In this document: one piece after another, positions 8,557 to 19,289 of the stretch | How the letters are laid out: each line of letters begins with the position of its first letter | How positions within the stretch are numbered: the stretch's first letter is position 1 | Assembly (NCBI GenBank): GCA_903884065.1 | Contig: CAISDL010000058.1 | Coordinates: 35,738-99,737 of the forward strand | Source of the DNA: an uncultured Actinomycetes bacterium | GTDB lineage: Bacteria; Actinomycetota; Actinomycetes; Mycobacteriales; Mycobacteriaceae | Direction of reading: 5' to 3' | DNA length: 64,000 nucleotides | The notes under the pieces: model-generated | The model's database searches: none | What the model saw: only the letters and a program-made list of their open reading frames with translations | What the model was told of the DNA's origin: nothing | Position numbers and translations under genes: made by a program

Positions 8557-9545
8557 TGCCCACCCTTCCTTCGCGCCCACTTCTCGGACGCCACTCCGAC
8601 GATGTAACCCGTTGTCGTGTATGCCAACCCGATGACGATGGCGGCGGCCGTGAGTAGACCGGAAACGTCACCGCGCAGTGAGCGCCGCAGACCATGCAGA
8701 ACACCGAGGGGAAGCGTGACCGTCGAGTAGGTCCGTTCCGAGGCCAACCCGCTCTTCGTGCCGACCTCCCGGGTGACCAGTGCCTTGGACAAGCCTTCGG
8801 CATAGCACCGGGAGCGGAAGTAGGAGAACGTCTGCCGATCGGCCGGAACCCGGTGGATGACCTCGGCCGCGACATCGTGCAGGAAGATGCCCCCGGGGCG
8901 GGCCTGTGACACCCGGATGCAGAACTCGGTCTCCTCGCCGCCGACCGGGCGACGCACGCTGGAGGAACGGCCGATCCCGCTGGTGAACCCCCCGTCGTCG
9001 AACAGCTCGCGCCGGAATGAGGCGTTGGCCCCGATGAGATTGCGCACCGGTCCGGTGCGCTGGCCGGTGTAGTCGCAGCCGACGACCCAGTCGAACTCCG
9101 CCGGCCACCAACGGGGCCGTCGCACAGCCCATTCCGGCTCGATCCGACCCCCGACACCGAGCACGTCGGGATCGAGATAATTGCGGGCCAATGCGGCCAG
9201 CCATCCGGGCCGGGCGGCGGCGTCATCGTCGAGGAACACCACGACGTCGGCAGTCGCGAGTTCGACGCCGGTATTGCGCGCACCCGAGAGGCCCTGTTCG
9301 TTGTGATTGGCCGCCACCCGCACACCGGGCATTTCATCGGCGCGCAGTTCCCGGGCGAGGCGTTCCTGCAGCGCCGGATTGTGATCGACGACCACGATCA
9401 ACTCCTGCGCCGGCGGCTGCTGGGCCTGCACCGAGCGCACCGCGCGCAGCGTGTCGTCCCATCGGCCCTCGGTGTAGGCGCAGATCACCACCGCGCAGGT
9501 CGGCAGCGCCGGAGCGGCCGGCGTGTTCGGTGCGGGCGTTGTCAT
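8553..9545 (-). CDS. Glycosyltransferase family 2
   Basis: 330-aa GT-A type enzyme. The nucleotide-binding start CAVVICAYTEGRWDDTLRAV, the DXD-type metal site FLDDDAAARPGWL and a later GGEETEFCIR region (likely catalytic base) are visible. A hydrophobic stretch near the C-terminus (LLTAAAIVIGLAYTTTGYIVG) suggests membrane association. The start at ATG 9545 follows from homology-like length and lies 22 bp after the large membrane protein gene. It resembles transferases that decorate or extend exported glycans. It heads a tightly overlapped GT2-GT4-GT4-flippase-GH16 block. Confidence 0.8.
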   Translation of the reverse strand: MTTPAPNTPAAPALPTCAVVICAYTEGRWDDTLRAVRSVQAQQPPAQELIVVVDHNPALQERLARELRADEMPGVRVAANHNEQGLSGARNTGVELATADVVVFLDDDAAARPGWLAALARNYLDPDVLGVGGRIEPEWAVRRPRWWPAEFDWVVGCDYTGQRTGPVRNLIGANASFRRELFDDGGFTSGIGRSSSVRRPVGGEETEFCIRVSQARPGGIFLHDVAAEVIHRVPADRQTFSYFRSRCYAEGLSKALVTREVGTKSGLASERTYSTVTLPLGVLHGLRRSLRGDVSGLLTAAAIVIGLAYTTTGYIVGVASEKWARRKGGQ

Positions 9546-9567
9546 GGTCACGTGGTCCCTTCGATGC

Positions 9568-11934
9568 TCAGCCACGTGCGCCGGTCGCCGAGACGTGAAT
9601 TGCCGCCGGATCTTCCAGTATCTGGCGAACCTTGACGACGTTCTCGGCTGCCGCATCGCCGACCGCGACGGCGATGATGAGGGCCAGCGGCACCGCCGCC
9701 AGCCCCGCCGTCCGGACAGCGGTCCGCGGCACCCGGGCGACCATGCCCCGCACCGGTCCGGCGATGGCCCGGAAATTGGTGAGGACGACGACCGCGCCCG
9801 CAGAGAGGATCGTCAACGGCGTCAGCCAGACCCCGGCCAACAGCATCAGAACCGATCCCAGGCAGGCCGCCGCCAGCGTGATCGCTCCCGTCAGGGCGGG
9901 CCCCCACGCGCGGCGTGACCGCGACCAACTGTCCCGGATCCGGGGCGCGATGCGGCTGCGCATCACGGCGGCGAGCAGCAGTCCGGTCAGCAGGCCGACG
10001 GCGAGTTGAGTGGTGAGGCGCACCTGCGGAGTCGGTTTGAACCACCCGGTTTTCACCGAGGAGATTCCCAGCGCCTTGAGGTCATAGATCGACACCGGAC
10101 CGTGGCGGTACACCTGGTTGAGCCCGGATACCTTGTCGAATTTGGCCAACTGACGAGCGGTCAACTGCTGCCCCGCGCCGGTCTCCCCATCGTAGAAGTA
10201 GGACCCGAAGTGCGGCATCTCGTCGGCCAGACGCCGATCGACGTACAGGTAGCGAAGCTGCATGGCGGCGGCCATATCGGTCTGCCCGGGACCCCAGTTC
10301 TTCGCCGCATACAGCGCCGGCGCGTCCACATCGTCCGGGCCCTGCATCACCGGCCACAGACCGGATCGTGACGACAGCAACGCCGAACCCACCCGGTCGG
10401 CGGCGATACGGCTGCCGGCCGGCAGGTTCCGGTCCGCCCACGCCGTGGCCGCCAGCACCTCGGCGTCCATGGATCGAGGGTCGGCCGCAACCATGTAGGG
10501 GCCCGGCAGCCTGGCCCAGTTCGGTCCGCTGCCCAGCACATAGCCGCCGAGGAACGCCGCCGCGGCCAGCACGAGGGTGACCGCCCGCACCCGTTCGACA
10601 CGCCGGTGCTCCGCGGTGGTGAAGTGCGGATGATCGTCACGCCACCACAGCCGGGTGGCGTAGGCGGCGACCAGAATGCTCAACGGGAAGAACAGGAAGC
10701 TGCTCAGGCGGTCGAAGAGCTCCCCGCCCTTGGGCACCACGCGCGCGGCGAGGAGCACGGGGATGCTTCCGGCCATCAGAACCATGAGAAGGTGTGGGCC
10801 CCAACGCAAGTGGTGCTCGCCACTGCGCCACCAGCGGTAGGCCAGCAGCAACAGCGTCGCCACGATCAGACACAGCGCCGCCGCGTAATAGATGAGCAGG
10901 TAACTGTCGGCGGATCGGGCCGCGGTACCGGCCGAATCCTTGAACAGCTCGCGGCGCTCGCCGCCGCGGAACTGCGATCCCACGTCGCGGGCGATGGGTC
11001 CGAAGTAGTCGGTCAGGAGTTGCCGCTGCACGATGGCCCATACGAGCGTCGACGCGATCGCGGCGCAGGCACCGTAGGCGACCCAGATCCGGCCCGGCTT
11101 TCGCTCCACGAGCACCCACACCAGCAGGAAGGTCGCGGTGAGGAAGCTCGTCACGTGGTGGGTCACCGCCACGGCGATCAGGCAGACGGTCACACCGGCG
11201 AGCAACGGCAGTGGGGCGGCGCTGCGCCGGGCGCGGGCGATCAGGCTCACCGCCGCCAGGGCCAGCGGAATGGCCATGGTCTGATAGGCGAACGCGGAGT
11301 TGAAGGCGACGAATTGCGGGGAGATCGCGTACACCGCCACCGCTATCCCGCCGGCCCGGGCGTTGCCGGTCAGCTGCTCAGCCGCGTCGCACAGCACCGT
11401 CACCAGGATGACCCGGCAGGCCAGCACGACCATGGTCGCGGCCGCCATCGTGGGAACTCCGAGTTGGTGCAGAAGCGTCGTCACCACTTCCAGCCCGGGA
11501 TACCGGGGACTGACCTCCAGCAGCGCGTTGGGCTGGAAGAGCCCGTGGGAGAGCAGGATGTCGCGCAACGTCCGCATGTGCAGTTGCTCGTCGAACCCGA
11601 TGAACAGCAGCGGGTTGTTGGCCCGCCACATCAGCGTCGGGGTGACCCCGAGCGCGATCACCGCGGTATTGCGCAGGGCCCGGCTCAGGTTCAGCACGGT
11701 CAGCATGAAGAGCGCGCTGCCGTACGCCGCGATGAGGCCGGCGTCGGAGATGACCTCGGCTACGGTGAAGTGCCCCCGACGGGCGAGGCAGACGGCGAGC
11801 ACCTGGCCGGCGAGCGCACACAGCTGCCAGACGAGCAGGACAGCGACCCGTCCGCGCGGACGCGGGGACGGTGCGGACAGCACGCTGCCGCCGCGCTCGC
11901 GGGAGCGTGCGCCGCCGCCGGACTCGTCCACCAT
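9568..11934 (-). CDS. Large polytopic membrane protein, possible polymerase or GT-C enzyme
   Basis: 788-aa integral membrane protein. The first ~430 residues and the region around residues 630-740 hold many hydrophobic segments; between them is an extracytoplasmic stretch (for example WADRNLPAGSRIAADRVGSALLSS) typical of GT-C-like or O-antigen-polymerase-like proteins. I do not recognise a named family. As first gene of the cluster and the only large membrane protein besides the flippase, it is a candidate polymerase or lipid-linked sugar transferase; this is inference. A GTG at 11940 is an alternative start. The divergent phosphatase-like gene begins 142 bp away. Confidence 0.65.
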   Translation of the reverse strand: MVDESGGGARSRERGGSVLSAPSPRPRGRVAVLLVWQLCALAGQVLAVCLARRGHFTVAEVISDAGLIAAYGSALFMLTVLNLSRALRNTAVIALGVTPTLMWRANNPLLFIGFDEQLHMRTLRDILLSHGLFQPNALLEVSPRYPGLEVVTTLLHQLGVPTMAAATMVVLACRVILVTVLCDAAEQLTGNARAGGIAVAVYAISPQFVAFNSAFAYQTMAIPLALAAVSLIARARRSAAPLPLLAGVTVCLIAVAVTHHVTSFLTATFLLVWVLVERKPGRIWVAYGACAAIASTLVWAIVQRQLLTDYFGPIARDVGSQFRGGERRELFKDSAGTAARSADSYLLIYYAAALCLIVATLLLLAYRWWRSGEHHLRWGPHLLMVLMAGSIPVLLAARVVPKGGELFDRLSSFLFFPLSILVAAYATRLWWRDDHPHFTTAEHRRVERVRAVTLVLAAAAFLGGYVLGSGPNWARLPGPYMVAADPRSMDAEVLAATAWADRNLPAGSRIAADRVGSALLSSRSGLWPVMQGPDDVDAPALYAAKNWGPGQTDMAAAMQLRYLYVDRRLADEMPHFGSYFYDGETGAGQQLTARQLAKFDKVSGLNQVYRHGPVSIYDLKALGISSVKTGWFKPTPQVRLTTQLAVGLLTGLLLAAVMRSRIAPRIRDSWSRSRRAWGPALTGAITLAAACLGSVLMLLAGVWLTPLTILSAGAVVVLTNFRAIAGPVRGMVARVPRTAVRTAGLAAVPLALIIAVAVGDAAAENVVKVRQILEDPAAIHVSATGARG

Positions 11935-11959
11935 GTGCACTCACGTTATCGGACGGAGA

Positions 11960-11979
11960 GTCCGAAGCCCGGTCCGAAG
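11960..11979. promoter_or_regulatory. Paired GTCCGAAG direct repeat in the divergent intergenic region
   Basis: Two identical octamers at 11960-11967 and 11972-11979, 12 bp start to start, followed by a 10-bp palindrome GATCTAGATC at 11984-11993. They lie between the large membrane protein gene and the divergent EEP gene. Their position suits an operator, but there is no further evidence. Confidence 0.25.
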
Positions 11980-12076
11980 TTGCGATCTAGATCTCCATCG
12001 GACCCGGGGATTCAGCGCTCTGTACGCTGCTCACGAGTCTGGACGCGCGGAACATCGACCTGATCACGGGAGCACC

Positions 12077-13051
12077 ATGGGCGAAGCGGACGTGAAGCGT
12101 TCCCGGTCCGTTCGTTCCCGCGATGTTCTCGCCTGGAGTGCACTCCTGATCGCCGCGGCGGCGGTCGCGGCGAGGTACACCCCGGTGGTCAACCACGCCG
12201 TTCTCATCATCGCGGCGTTGTCGCCGTATCTCGTCTGGGGCGCCGCGGTGTCGGCCGTCCTGCTGCTGATGAACCGCCGCCGATGGTCCGCGGCGCTGGC
12301 GTTGCTGCTACTCGCCGCGGCGGTGCTCCCCGCGGTTCCGCAGTTCCTCGATCCCGGCCACCCACCGGCCGACAGCATCCCGGTACGGGTGCTGACCGCC
12401 AATCTCCGCGACGGCAGGGCGGACCCGGAGTCCGTCGCGGCCGCTGCTCGCGAGCACGCAGACCTGCTGCTCGTACAGGAACTCTCGCCGCAGCTCGCCC
12501 AGACCCTCAGCGACCGGTACTTGACGACGGACTTTCCCTACCAGGTGCTCAATCCGGGCGATTACGCCGTCGGAGTGGGTATTTGGAGCCGCTACCCGAT
12601 CGTGCAGACGAGCCTGGTCACCACATTCACCCTCGGCGGACTGACCGCCACCGTTCGACCGCCGGGCGCCGCCGATCTGATCGTCGCCAGCGTGCACGTG
12701 GTGGGACCGTGGCCGCAACCGGTCGACCATTGGCGTGAGGAGATCGCCGCGCTGCCCGAGACGATGGAACATCTGGCGGCCGCCGCCGGCCATGGGGCGG
12801 CCATCGTGGCAGGCGACCTGAACGCCACGGCCGACCACAAGCCGTTTCGCCGCCTGCTCGACACCGGCTATCGGGATGCCGGCCGGCAGTTCGGGTTCGC
12901 CGCCACCTACCCGGCAGACATGGCGGTGCCACCGCTGATCAGAATCGACCACGTCCTGACCTACAACAGCACGGCGACCGACACACACGCGGTACGGATA
13001 GCCGGCTCGGACCACCTGGCCCTGGGCACGACGGTGCACATCCCCAGATAG
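12077..13051 (+). CDS. Membrane-anchored endonuclease/exonuclease/phosphatase family protein
   Basis: 324-aa protein with about three N-terminal hydrophobic segments (residues ~18-100) followed by an EEP-superfamily catalytic domain that should lie outside the membrane. Metal and catalytic signatures are present: LLLVQELS near the first Glu, VAGDLNATADH, IRIDHVL and the terminal SDHLA. Related bacterial proteins act as phosphodiesterases, phosphatases or nucleases; the substrate here is unknown. The ATG at 12077 is preceded by GGAG. The stop codon lies inside the first unit of a 14-bp tandem repeat. It diverges from the polysaccharide cluster and may act on phosphorylated or lipid-linked glycans, which is only inference. 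Confidence 0.8.
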   Translation: MGEADVKRSRSVRSRDVLAWSALLIAAAAVAARYTPVVNHAVLIIAALSPYLVWGAAVSAVLLLMNRRRWSAALALLLLAAAVLPAVPQFLDPGHPPADSIPVRVLTANLRDGRADPESVAAAAREHADLLLVQELSPQLAQTLSDRYLTTDFPYQVLNPGDYAVGVGIWSRYPIVQTSLVTTFTLGGLTATVRPPGAADLIVASVHVVGPWPQPVDHWREEIAALPETMEHLAAAAGHGAAIVAGDLNATADHKPFRRLLDTGYRDAGRQFGFAATYPADMAVPPLIRIDHVLTYNSTATDTHAVRIAGSDHLALGTTVHIPR

Positions 13052-13083
13052 ACACCCCCAGATAGACACCCCCAGATAGACAC
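13042..13083 (+). repeat. Three perfect 14-bp tandem repeats over the EEP stop codon
   Basis: The unit CCCCAGATAGACAC occurs at 13042-13055, 13056-13069 and 13070-13083. The first copy contains the TAG stop of the EEP gene. Because 14 is not a multiple of three, the copies put TAG in successive frames. Probably slippage-derived. Confidence 0.9.
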
Positions 13084-13129
13084 CCGGGTGAATACCGCGC
13101 GCGGGCGCGATGAGCCAGGATCGGGTCCC

Positions 13130-13609
13130 ATGTCCGAAGCAGTCTCATCCTCGGCAGTGCGGCCGGTGGTCGACTACGAGCCGCCCGCCTTCGGCGAACC
13201 GCCGATGCTTCCGCCGGTCACCGCACTGCGGCCGCGTCCACCCACTCCGGCGCAACCGGCGACCCAGCCCGGCGGCCCCGATGTCCGGGCCGCCGCCGCC
13301 TTCGCCGACGCCGCCCTGCGCCGGGTGCTGGAAGTGATCGACCGGCGGCGGCCGCTGGCCCAACTCCGGCCGTTGCTGGCCGCCGGCCTGGTGGAATCGC
13401 TGTTGACGGGGCCATCCCGGCACGCCGACGGCGGCGCGGCACGACTGCGCAGGGTGCTGGCCCAGCCGAGCCGACCCGACGGAACCGCCGCCGAGGTGGC
13501 CGCGAACTACACGCGCGGCGATCGGATGCACGCGATCGCCTGCCGGATCGAGCAGTTCCCCACCGCGACGGGTCCGCGCTGGCAGGTGGTCGCCCTGCAC
13601 ATCGGGTGA
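13130..13609 (+). CDS. Rv3235-like protein, DUF6459-type
   Basis: 159-aa protein without signal peptide. The N-terminal ~55 residues are Pro-rich and look disordered; the rest forms a compact domain with RAAAAFADAALRRVLEVIDRRRPL and the end IEQFPTATGPRWQVVALHIG. This pattern recalls the actinobacterial Rv3235 family found beside secA. Function unknown. ATG 13130 was chosen because AGGA lies nine bases upstream; an in-frame GTG at 13088 would add 14 residues. It converges on secA1, separated only by a palindromic tandem repeat. Confidence 0.75.
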   Translation: MSEAVSSSAVRPVVDYEPPAFGEPPMLPPVTALRPRPPTPAQPATQPGGPDVRAAAAFADAALRRVLEVIDRRRPLAQLRPLLAAGLVESLLTGPSRHADGGAARLRRVLAQPSRPDGTAAEVAANYTRGDRMHAIACRIEQFPTATGPRWQVVALHIG

Positions 13610-13610
13610 T

Positions 13611-13640
13611 TCAGCGTCGGCTGAGTCAGCGTCGGCTGAG

Positions 13641-13650
<10 letters not shown>
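13611..13650. terminator. 15-bp palindromic tandem repeats between convergent genes, possible bidirectional terminator
   Basis: The unit TCAGCGTCGGCTGAG repeats at 13611-13625 and 13626-13640, with ten bases of a third copy (13641-13650) forming the last codons of secA1. Each full unit can fold as TCAGC-GTCG-GCTGA, a five-bp stem with a four-base loop. The site sits exactly where the Rv3235-like and secA1 transcripts converge. A terminator role is inferred from structure and position; there is no T tract. Confidence 0.4.
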
Positions 13651-16379
<2,729 letters not shown>

Positions 16380-16482
16380 ATTTTCCCCTGGAACTCTTAG
16401 GGGAGGCTTCCCCTGCGGATTGGAGGTTTGAGTGCCCTCCATCCTAGGTGACGCGGGGCTGCGGCCGGTCACGCCAGCCGGA

Positions 16483-17160
16483 TCAGGCCAGCCTGATCAA
16501 CCCGTAGTCGTAGGCGTGCCGGCGATAGACCACCGTCGGCCGATCGGTCTCCTTGTCGTGGAACAGGAAGAAGTCGTGGCCGACCAGTTCCATCTCGTAG
16601 AGCGCGTCGTCGACGGTCATCGGCTTGGCCGGGTGTTCCTTGACCCGCACGATCTGGCCGGGTTCATGATCGTCGGCCTCGGCCTGGCTCGGGGCTGCGG
16701 AGGCGGCGCCGGGCTTGAACGCCTCGGCGAGATCCAGCGGCGCGGCGGTCGCGTGGTGCAGCGACACCGGCGTCTTGTCGCCATAGTGCACCTTCTGGCG
16801 ATCCTTGCCGCGGCGCAGTCGGCTCTCGAGTTTGTGCGCGGCGGCCTCGAAGGCGCCGTAGAAGGTGTCGGCGCGGCCCTCGCCGCGGACGACCGGTCCC
16901 CGGTCGACATGTGCGGTGATCTCGACGCGCTGGCAGTTCTTTCGCTGGCGGCGATTGTTCTCGTGGGAGAGTTCGACGTCGAAACGGTGGATCGAGTGGT
17001 CGATCCGCTCGGCCCGGCCGAGTTTCTGCCCGACATAGATGCGGTAGTGGTCGGGGATCTCGACGTTGCGGCCGGTCACCTGGACATGGGCGATCGCGCC
17101 GGCGTCGGCACTCTGACCGTCAGCGGAGGGTTCGGGAGACTGCACGGATTGGGTTGACAT
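16483..17160 (-). CDS. hpf: Ribosome hibernation promoting factor, long form
   Basis: 225-aa long HPF corresponding to Rv3241c. The N-terminal S30AE domain ([20 protein letters not shown], with conserved [15 protein letters not shown]) binds the 30S decoding site; the C-terminal domain ([21 protein letters not shown] to the end) dimerises and pairs 70S ribosomes into inactive 100S. A low-complexity linker rich in Ala/Pro joins them. ATG 17160 was preferred to an in-frame TTG at 17169. It has a roughly 300-bp upstream region, so it probably has its own promoter. Confidence 0.92.
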   Translation of the reverse strand: MSTQSVQSPEPSADGQSADAGAIAHVQVTGRNVEIPDHYRIYVGQKLGRAERIDHSIHRFDVELSHENNRRQRKNCQRVEITAHVDRGPVVRGEGRADTFYGAFEAAAHKLESRLRRGKDRQKVHYGDKTPVSLHHATAAPLDLAEAFKPGAASAAPSQAEADDHEPGQIVRVKEHPAKPMTVDDALYEMELVGHDFFLFHDKETDRPTVVYRRHAYDYGLIRLA

Positions 17161-17467
17161 TCTTGGCAACTCGTTTCTCTAACGGGGAGCATGCACGGCA
17201 GCGTGCCCGGCCTGTCATGGGATGAGATCGCGCGCGCAGGGCGGTGGGGAAACCCACACCCGCCGACGCAAGGGGTCGAAGAACCACCTCCTACACGGGC
17301 CGGCGAAGCGGCGGGCCCGATACCCGACCGCCCCGTGATGTGTTCACGGTGTGTTAACCATGACGGTAGTCCCAGTCGGCGACGTGTTGCCAGTTTTCCG
17401 GTCACGCGTATTGGAGTCTTTCGCCCCTTGTCGGCACATCGCCATGCACATGTCGGCACGGCGTCAT
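17161..17467 (-). other. Intergenic leader between comF and hpf
   Basis: About 307 bp without a gene. It holds the hpf promoter region and probable leader. The clearest structure is a hairpin at 17240-17264. No convincing stress sigma factor promoter was found. Confidence 0.5.
17240..17264 (-). promoter_or_regulatory. Hairpin in the hpf leader
   Basis: GTGGG and CCCAC (17244-17248, 17253-17257) enclose a four-base loop, and the stem extends through GGCG/CGCC with a small bulge, about nine bp in all. It lies about 80 bases upstream of hpf and 200 bases after comF. It could end the comF transcript or shape the hpf 5' UTR. Confidence 0.35.
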
Positions 17468-18100
17468 TCAGACGTAGGTCAGGGCCAGTACGGCGCTCAC
17501 CGCGGCGCCGCCGGCGGTCAGCACCCGCACCGCTTCGCGCGCGGTGGCGCCGGTGGTCACGACGTCGTCGACCAGCAGAACCTCACCACGGGGGGCGGCG
17601 GCCGTGAGCCGGACCCGCCCGGAGATGTTGCGCTCGCGCGCAGTGCTGGACAGCCCGACGGAGTCGCGGACTCCAGCGGTCGTGCGCAGGACCGCGGCGA
17701 CGGCATGCCGCGGGCTCGCCGCCGTGGCGCCGGCGGCGATGCGCAGTACCGGGTCGCCGCCGCGCCGGCGGGCCGCCGACCGGCGCGACGGCGCCGGCAC
17801 CACCGTGAGCGGCTCGCCGAGGACGCCCCAGGCGGTCAGCCGGTGGATGCCGAGGGCAAGGGCACGGGACAGCGGGCCGGCCAGGTCGCGGCGACCGTGT
17901 TCCTTGATCGCGACGACAGCCTGCCGGCGCACTCCGGCATAGCGCCCGAGGGCGAACACCGGCACCCCCGGGTCCACCCGCGGGGTGAGGACGTGCGGAT
18001 CGTCGGCGCTCGCGTCGAGCGCGGCTGCACAGGAATCGCACCACCGGGTGGACGGTGCGCCGCAACCGCCGCACTGCAGCGGGAGAACCAGGTCGAGCAT
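17468..18100 (-). CDS. comF: ComF-family phosphoribosyltransferase-like protein
   Basis: 210-aa protein of the ComF/GntX family, matching Rv3242c by position. The N-terminus has a zinc-ribbon type CGGCG...CDSC; the C-terminal domain has the PRTase PRPP loop VLLVDDVVTTGATAREA. In naturally competent bacteria ComF takes part in DNA uptake; the role in mycobacteria is unproven. ATG 18100 gives the family start MLDLVLPLQCGGCG. It follows the sensor kinase gene by 47 bp on the same strand. Confidence 0.85.
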   Translation of the reverse strand: MLDLVLPLQCGGCGAPSTRWCDSCAAALDASADDPHVLTPRVDPGVPVFALGRYAGVRRQAVVAIKEHGRRDLAGPLSRALALGIHRLTAWGVLGEPLTVVPAPSRRSAARRRGGDPVLRIAAGATAASPRHAVAAVLRTTAGVRDSVGLSSTARERNISGRVRLTAAAPRGEVLLVDDVVTTGATAREAVRVLTAGGAAVSAVLALTYV

Positions 18101-18147
18101 GGCGTCAGTCTGCGCATCGCGTCTGACAGAAAGCCGGCACCGCCGCG

Positions 18148-19281
18148 TCACGGACCCGGGATCGTCATCGGCACCGTCACCGCGATGTGGGTACCGCTGG
18201 GCACCGGGATGCTGCGCATCGCACCACCGGCGGCCTCGATCCGCGCGCGCTGGGAGGCGATGCCGATATGCCCCTGCCGAAGTCGTTGCCGGGCATCCTC
18301 GGCCGACATTCCCACCCCGTCGTCGACGACGTCGAGGTGGCAGACGCCGTCGAGGGCCCGAAGCGCGACCGAGGCACGGGTGGCGCGGGAATGCCGCACC
18401 ACATTGGAGACCAGTTCGCGGGCCACGGCGAACACCATCGGGTCGATCGGATCCGCCGTCGGATAGTCGATATCGGTGGTGATGTCGATTCCCGAACGGG
18501 CCGAGTTCGCCGTCGCCAACTGCTGCACGGCCCGGGCCAGGCCGGCACCGGCGAGCACGGCCGGGTGCAGTTCGAAGGTCGCCTCGCGCATCTGGTCGGT
18601 GGCCTCCCGCAGCCCCGCCAGCGCGCGTTCCAGCGCATCGTCGGGCCGCTTCTTCAGTACCGAGACGATGTCCTGGCGGGCCATCAGCACCGACTGCAGC
18701 GGACCGTCGTGGATGTACTCCGATATGCGGCGCTGCTGGTCATCGGAGGCCGTCATCGAATCGACCAGCAGGGCCTGGCGGGACGCGCTCAGCCGGGTGA
18801 TCTCATCAAGCTGGCGCCCCTGGGCGCGCACCGCGAGAAACGCTGTGCAGCAGAGGAATCCGAAGACGATGGTGAGCAGTGCAGCCCGGCCGTACCCCAC
18901 CTGGGCGAGCAGGACGTGGTCGGTGAAAACCTCGACTGCGAAGGTCCCGGCGATGACGACCAGGGCCACCGCGGCCCGGCGCCAGGACACGTCGAGCAGC
19001 ACCATGATCGGCAGCAGCGTGAGGATGAGCAACGGGGTGTAGGCACCGTCGGCGGCGGCGATCTTGTAGGTGAAGATCGCCGTGACATCGAGAATGAGCA
19101 GGCCCAGTTGCAGCCGACCGATCGGCACTCGGGGATGCAACGGCCCGAACAACAGCACCGCGGCGGCGACGCCGGCGATCGCGTAGAACCATGGCACCCA
19201 GTTGAATTGTGGCCATTTGGGTTTCTGGCCGATGTAGGTGGCGGCGATCATCACGGCCGCGACCCGCCGCCGTGCCAGCAC
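18148..19281 (-). CDS. NarL-type sensor histidine kinase, membrane
   Basis: 377-aa kinase. The N-terminal ~150 residues form about five or six membrane segments with no large sensor domain. A short coiled linker leads to the HisKA_3 dimerisation motif with phosphoacceptor H191 in EYIHDGPLQS. The HATPase domain follows (VARELVSNVVRHSRAT, VVDDGVGM, GHIGIASQRARIEAAGG). The cognate regulator starts 8 bp away on the opposite strand if GTG 19281 is used; ATG 19251 (Met11) would leave 38 bp. The pair is not in the M. tuberculosis comF-lpqB interval as I recall it. Signal unknown. Confidence 0.85.
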   Translation of the reverse strand: MLARRRVAAVMIAATYIGQKPKWPQFNWVPWFYAIAGVAAAVLLFGPLHPRVPIGRLQLGLLILDVTAIFTYKIAAADGAYTPLLILTLLPIMVLLDVSWRRAAVALVVIAGTFAVEVFTDHVLLAQVGYGRAALLTIVFGFLCCTAFLAVRAQGRQLDEITRLSASRQALLVDSMTASDDQQRRISEYIHDGPLQSVLMARQDIVSVLKKRPDDALERALAGLREATDQMREATFELHPAVLAGAGLARAVQQLATANSARSGIDITTDIDYPTADPIDPMVFAVARELVSNVVRHSRATRASVALRALDGVCHLDVVDDGVGMSAEDARQRLRQGHIGIASQRARIEAAGGAMRSIPVPSGTHIAVTVPMTIPGP

Positions 19282-19289
19282 AGTCGGAG

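Noticed and set aside
10606..12063. 485-aa open frame antisense to the large membrane protein
   Set aside because: Low-complexity Gln/His/Gly-rich shadow; the minus-strand frame has clear membrane segments.
17320..17325. GGGTAT on the minus strand upstream of hpf, SigF-like -10
   Set aside because: No GTTT-type -35 at 15-17 bases; nearest GGTT is about 30 bases away.
17366..17380. Possible DosR box upstream of hpf (GGGACT half-site)
   Set aside because: Only one half matches; the second half of the palindrome is poor, and Rv3241c-type HPF is not known to me as a DosR target.
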